From: Planctomycetaceae bacterium
GTDB lineage: Bacteria > Planctomycetota > Planctomycetia > Planctomycetales > Planctomycetaceae
DNA length: 51,711 bases
Assembly: GCA_020426345.1 (NCBI GenBank)
Contig: JAGQQE010000004.1
Location: 1-51,711 of the forward strand
Direction: 5' to 3'
Shown piece after piece: positions 49,596 through 51,711 of the stretch. The notes below the pieces were generated by a model, which was not told the origin of the DNA, did no database searches, and worked only from the letters and a program-made list of their open reading frames with translations. Made by a program: the position numbers and the translations under genes. Every line of letters begins with the position of its first letter. The stretch's first letter is position 1.

Positions 49596-49991
49596 TTATT
49601 CATTGTAGTGGACGAAACCCATTGCAATCTTGTATTGGTAGCGATCTGGGTCGCCAGGTGGAATCAGCCCAGCAGCGATAAGCCCCTGTCGGACCAATAC
49701 GGCGAAATGATCTCGAGCATCGTAATCGTCATCCAGTTCGTCGTCATCATCTTCCTCTGGAAGCGGATACTTCTTCATGATCTCTTTGAACTTATCGAGA
49801 ACTTTCCCATTCAATTCGCATGTACCTTGTTGAACACAGAAGGCGACGAATTCCGGGGCCCCGGATAGGGCGAGCGGCGTATCGCGACCAACAAAGTCAC
49901 TTTCGTCCGATTCGTTTCCGGTTTTGCCAGTGGGCGGTCCAACCTCTCTAGAGACGTTATTACCAAACAAGCGGCGAATGAATTCGATCAT
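49596..49991 (-). CDS. Hypothetical acidic protein of the cassette region
   Basis: A 131-residue soluble protein, family not recognised. It has an N-terminal basic helix (MIEFIRRLFGN), a middle helix (FVAFCVQQGTCELNGKVLDK, then FKEIMKKY), a strongly acidic linker (PLPEEDDDDELDDDYD) and a C-terminal hydrophobic helix (HFAVLVRQGLIAAGLIPPG). The ATG at 49991 lacks a strong ribosome-binding site. It is flanked by attC-like sites on both sides, so it forms one cassette. Confidence 0.65.
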   Translation of the reverse strand: MIEFIRRLFGNNVSREVGPPTGKTGNESDESDFVGRDTPLALSGAPEFVAFCVQQGTCELNGKVLDKFKEIMKKYPLPEEDDDDELDDDYDARDHFAVLVRQGLIAAGLIPPGDPDRYQYKIAMGFVHYNE

Positions 49992-50018
49992 GACAGACTC
50001 GTTTCAGGATGTTTTATG

Positions 50019-50108
50019 GCAGAACGGTAGAGTTCAGCAGAGCCGCGTGAACGACTCACCACTTCATACAAGTTTCCTCGCAGCCTCCGTTGCAAACCAT
50101 GGTTCGTC
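50019..50108 (-). other. attC-like recombination site
   Basis: Plus-strand arms: GAAC (50022-50025), GTTCA (50032-50036), GCCGCG; then CGCAGC, TG (50091-50092), AAC (50095-50097) and GTTC (50102-50105). C50093 and A50094 are unpaired. The segment GTGAACGACTCACCACTTCA here recurs almost unchanged in the site at 51309-51396. Confidence 0.5.
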
Positions 50109-50200
50109 GGCTCTTCGAAAGTTGACGGCGTGAATGAACGACGCTTGTCGGTAGGTTAGTCGTTGTAAATTTCGGTGGGCGAAGGAGTGTGGAAAATACC

Positions 50201-50500
50201 TCAGACAGACAGTGATAGTTGTATCGGGACACGGCATTGAATTTTGGTGACCAGGTGTTTGTTCATATTGAGCGATCGACTATCGTCATCGTATCCAGAC
50301 TCACGCGCCACCAAAAGTAATTTCTCCAGTTCAGCAAGCTCTTCGGGTATGAATTCTTCCAGCCAGGTCTTCACACCTGCATCTGAAATGTCGTGCAGAA
50401 TATGATGCACCGAATCTAACACTTCGTATCCTGGTTCGCCGTCCAGGCGTTCAAAGACGTTGCCAGTGTCGTCGGTCGTTCCGAAGCGCATGAGCGTCAA
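50201..50500 (-). CDS. Hypothetical protein of the cassette region
   Basis: A 99-residue protein, not recognised. The body (VFERLDGEPGYEVLDSVHHI, LHDISDAGVKTWLEEFIPEE, LAELEKLLLVARESGYDDDS) is helical and acidic; the last 25 residues are different in character. The TTG at 50500 overlaps the stop of an upstream open frame (TTGA); ATG 50491 is the alternative start. That upstream frame (LARRMPAPRLDQINDLSRVG, then MLELSNALN) also reads like protein and may be an out-of-frame N-terminal part. Confidence 0.55.
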   Translation of the reverse strand: MTLMRFGTTDDTGNVFERLDGEPGYEVLDSVHHILHDISDAGVKTWLEEFIPEELAELEKLLLVARESGYDDDSRSLNMNKHLVTKIQCRVPIQLSLSV

Positions 50501-50648
50501 TTCAGAGCGTTCGAAAGTTCGAGCATTCCCACACGCGACAGGTCGTTTATTTGGTCAAGCCGTGGAGCTGGCATCCTTCGAGCAAGACGGTTGATCGTTC
50601 GTTTACGAGACGTAAATCCGTATCGAAAACGATCCGGCAACCATGTTT

Positions 50649-50738
50649 GGCAGAACGACAGCGGTAACGGGGCCGACGCCAAAGAACTATCATTTCAGAA
50701 ACCCGTCATCGGCGGCTCAGGGGCATTCTTTCTTCGCC
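50649..50738 (-). other. attC-like site (degenerate)
   Basis: On the minus strand, CCCCTGAGCCGCCGATG at the left and GGCGTCGGCCCCGTTAC then CGTTCTGCC at the right. The core GAGCCGCCGA equals that of the site at 51309-51396 and the right end equals that at 50019-50108, but the outer arms no longer pair well. Confidence 0.4.
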
Positions 50739-50816
50739 CTACTTCTGTCGGGTCAACTCGCGAAGAATTCCATTACGATTCTGTCGTATGAACTTTGCCA
50801 GCAGCTCCGGAATCAT
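50739..50816 (-). pseudogene. Displaced C-terminal tail of the DMP19-like gene
   Basis: A 25-codon frame (MIPELLAKFIRQNRNGILRE, then LTRQK and a stop) begins at 50816, overlapping the stop of the DMP19-like gene. It has exactly the sequence expected for the missing last helix of that family (pattern LxxLLxxFIxxNR). The two parts are out of frame by one base around the TTTTTT run at 50825-50835. Confidence 0.6.
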
Positions 50817-51226
50817 TTCTGATTACGAAAAAATCTGGCGTCTATTTGAATTCGGGGTTCATCCGGAACGGACCGGTATTGAGCGTGCTTCTTTTCGTAG
50901 TCGTCAAGAACAACGCCGTCTGGAAACAAGTCGAACATCTCGTCAAACGCCTCAGCGCATTCCAGGGCGTTGATTCGGCGAAACACATCTGCGATCTGCC
51001 GCAGTTCCTGGTCACTCCCACATTGGTATTGAAGAAGATACCCAATGCCTCCATTGTCGATTACCCCAGAAGCAAGCCATGCCATTGACACGGTTTTAAG
51101 AGGTTCGCGTTCTGAATCAAAATCGACCCCGTTGTTGGTTAAATCTGCCGCAGCGCAGAACACACGATCCGACAATTGAAAGTCGTTCGTCTCATCAAGG
51201 ATTTCTTGTGCTTCAGCGTCTGTCAT
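50813..51226 (-). CDS. DMP19/DUF4375-like protein, frameshifted at its 3' end
   Basis: A 137-residue protein resembling DMP19/DUF4375, a family named for a Neisseria DNA-mimic protein but mostly uncharacterised. Visible features: a helical N-terminus, SMAWLASGVIDNGGIGYLLQ (family pattern: W-L-x-x-x-V-x-N-G-G) and RIQIDARFFRNQ near the end (family pattern FxxLDxxFY). It then stops, while the expected last helix is encoded in another frame just downstream (50739-50816). So a single-base indel, true or from sequencing, has cut the protein short. Flanked by attC-like sites. Confidence 0.7.
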   Translation of the reverse strand: MTDAEAQEILDETNDFQLSDRVFCAAADLTNNGVDFDSEREPLKTVSMAWLASGVIDNGGIGYLLQYQCGSDQELRQIADVFRRINALECAEAFDEMFDLFPDGVVLDDYEKKHAQYRSVPDEPRIQIDARFFRNQK

Positions 51227-51308
51227 TGGTCGGGTTGATGGTTCTGGATTTCAGCAACCGAAACAAACAGTGCGATGCCTGCGAAAAACCACACAGAGAG
51301 TCCTTGAG

Positions 51309-51396
51309 GGCAAACGCAGACGATCACGTGGCCGCCGCGAACGACTCACCACTTCAATAGACAAAACTCGGCGGCTCAAGTGCATCGTCTGGGACG
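51309..51396 (-). other. attC-like recombination site (best preserved)
   Basis: Plus-strand arms: CAGACGAT (51317-51324), CAC (51325-51327), GCCGCCG (51331-51337); then CGGCGGC (51369-51375), GTG (51380-51382) and ATCGTCTG (51384-51391). C51383 is unpaired, and GTG versus TCAA make an internal loop. That is 18 paired bases with a 31-base loop. On the minus strand the right end continues CGTTTGCC. Confidence 0.6.
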
Positions 51397-51412
51397 CCGA
51401 ACTTTGAGTCTG

Positions 51413-51646
51413 TCACGCGATGCCATCTGATTCTTTATCCACACTTTTGTCATCACGTTTTTCGTCAACGATGTATTTCAGCCCAAAACCAAAAAGGGCA
51501 ATGCCAAGGACCACCGCAAGCACCCCTTTCCAAATGGGTTGCGGCTCAAGGCCTTCCAGCGGTTCTGTAAATGAGTCGGATATAAAAAGCGCTCCCGCAC
51601 CAAAAGCAGCGAAGCTTGCGAAGATCAGTCGGAGTCCAAATTTCAT
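51413..51646 (-). CDS. Small two-helix membrane protein of the cassette region
   Basis: A 77-residue protein with two hydrophobic segments (LRLIFASFAAFGAGALFI and GVLAVVLGIALFGFGLKYIV) and a charged C-terminus (DEKRDDKSVDKESDGIA). GGAAA lies six bases upstream of ATG 51646; TTG 51658 is an alternative start. No family recognised. Confidence 0.65.
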   Translation of the reverse strand: MKFGLRLIFASFAAFGAGALFISDSFTEPLEGLEPQPIWKGVLAVVLGIALFGFGLKYIVDEKRDDKSVDKESDGIA

Positions 51647-51691
51647 GAGAGTTTCCAATTGTATAGGTGAAGAGCTTGTCTACCCTGTCGA

Positions 51692-51711
51692 GCGCTAACC
51701 TAACCTAACAC
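51692..51711. repeat. CTAAC repeats at the window edge, possible attC/attI core
   Basis: The last bases read GCGCTAACCTAACCTAACAC: three CTAAC units. On the minus strand this is GTTAGGT repeated, which fits the integron core-site consensus GTTRRRY. It may be the boundary of the next cassette or an attI, but the window ends here. Confidence 0.35.

Larger units (their letters stand above)
45439..51711 (-). mobile_element. Integron-like gene-cassette array (distal part; integrase not in window)
   Basis: About a dozen short genes, all on the minus strand and mostly of unknown family, are separated by imperfect palindromes of about 90 bases. On the minus strand the palindromes share a left side like GAACAAAGC or GACGAACCA, a GGAGC-type core, and a right side ending CGTTCTGCC or CGTTTG. 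The two best copies (49491-49584 and 51309-51396) have the same inner arms (GCCGCCG/CGGCGGC), loops of 31-32 bases, a three-base versus four- or five-base internal loop and one unpaired base at the same place: the layout of attC sites. Gene direction predicts attI and an integrase beyond the right edge. The left border is uncertain. Confidence 0.55.

Noticed and set aside
1-51711. tRNA, rRNA or CRISPR array
   Set aside because: No cloverleaf with TTCGANNC and CCA region, no rRNA signature and no regularly spaced repeats with unique spacers of CRISPR size were seen. Covariance-model scans would be decisive.

Overview
The window looks like a chromosomal piece of a planctomycete (phylum Planctomycetota), with moderate GC content. 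The call rests on the gene mix: a methylene-tetrahydromethanopterin dehydrogenase of the bacterial MtdA/B/C family, a formylglycine sulfatase, a lipoprotein joining one CxxCH motif to FG-GAP/VCBS repeats, an isochorismatase-ThuA fusion, a VTVMRP-repeat secreted protein, and small dispersed genes with long spacers. No rRNA, tRNA, CRISPR array, transposase or integrase was seen. This is inference from protein content; no marker gene was aligned.

Left part (1-14.3 kb): tadA; a secreted repeat protein with a strong terminator; an unrecognised 252-residue protein; an outer-membrane-like protein; argF behind a terminator-like leader; rph; a POT peptide transporter with an unusual insert; a HisA-like barrel coupled to a DUF455 ferritin-like protein; a serine hydrolase; a LysE exporter; and mtdC, which points to H4MPT-linked one-carbon metabolism.

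Middle (14.7-20.4 kb): one co-directional cluster of small membrane and stress-type proteins (CsbD/YqjD-like, a second YqjD-like anchor, a YqjE/holin-X-like protein, a 67-residue membrane protein), then an AI-2E family permease and a secreted double-PDZ protein. Several overlap or are tightly spaced, so at least the first part is probably an operon.

20.7-45.3 kb: mostly single genes of hydrolytic and redox metabolism (dienelactone hydrolase, thioredoxin reductase, M24 peptidase, YjdM, amidohydrolase, SprT-like protein, a secreted S9-like hydrolase). A minus-strand pair (PlsC-MFS, ATGA overlap), a VCBS lipoprotein with an isochorismatase-ThuA protein, a SPOR-like protein, a PepSY membrane protein, an esterase, purQ, a glycosyltransferase-asparagine synthetase pair and a sulfatase follow.

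Right end (45.4-51.7 kb): about a dozen small genes, all on the minus strand, mostly of unknown function. Between them lie roughly 90-base imperfect palindromes that share arm sequences and a one- or two-base bulge at the same place. I read this as the distal part of an integron-like (attC/cassette) array whose integrase would lie beyond the right edge. Its cargo includes an RNA 2'-phosphotransferase (KptA/Tpt1), next to the C-terminal stump of an RNA ligase, a frameshifted DMP19-like protein, a VOC protein and several tiny membrane proteins.

Across the window, intergenic DNA repeatedly carries perfect or near-perfect tandem duplications of 13-19 bases, at least eight times and never inside a confident gene body.
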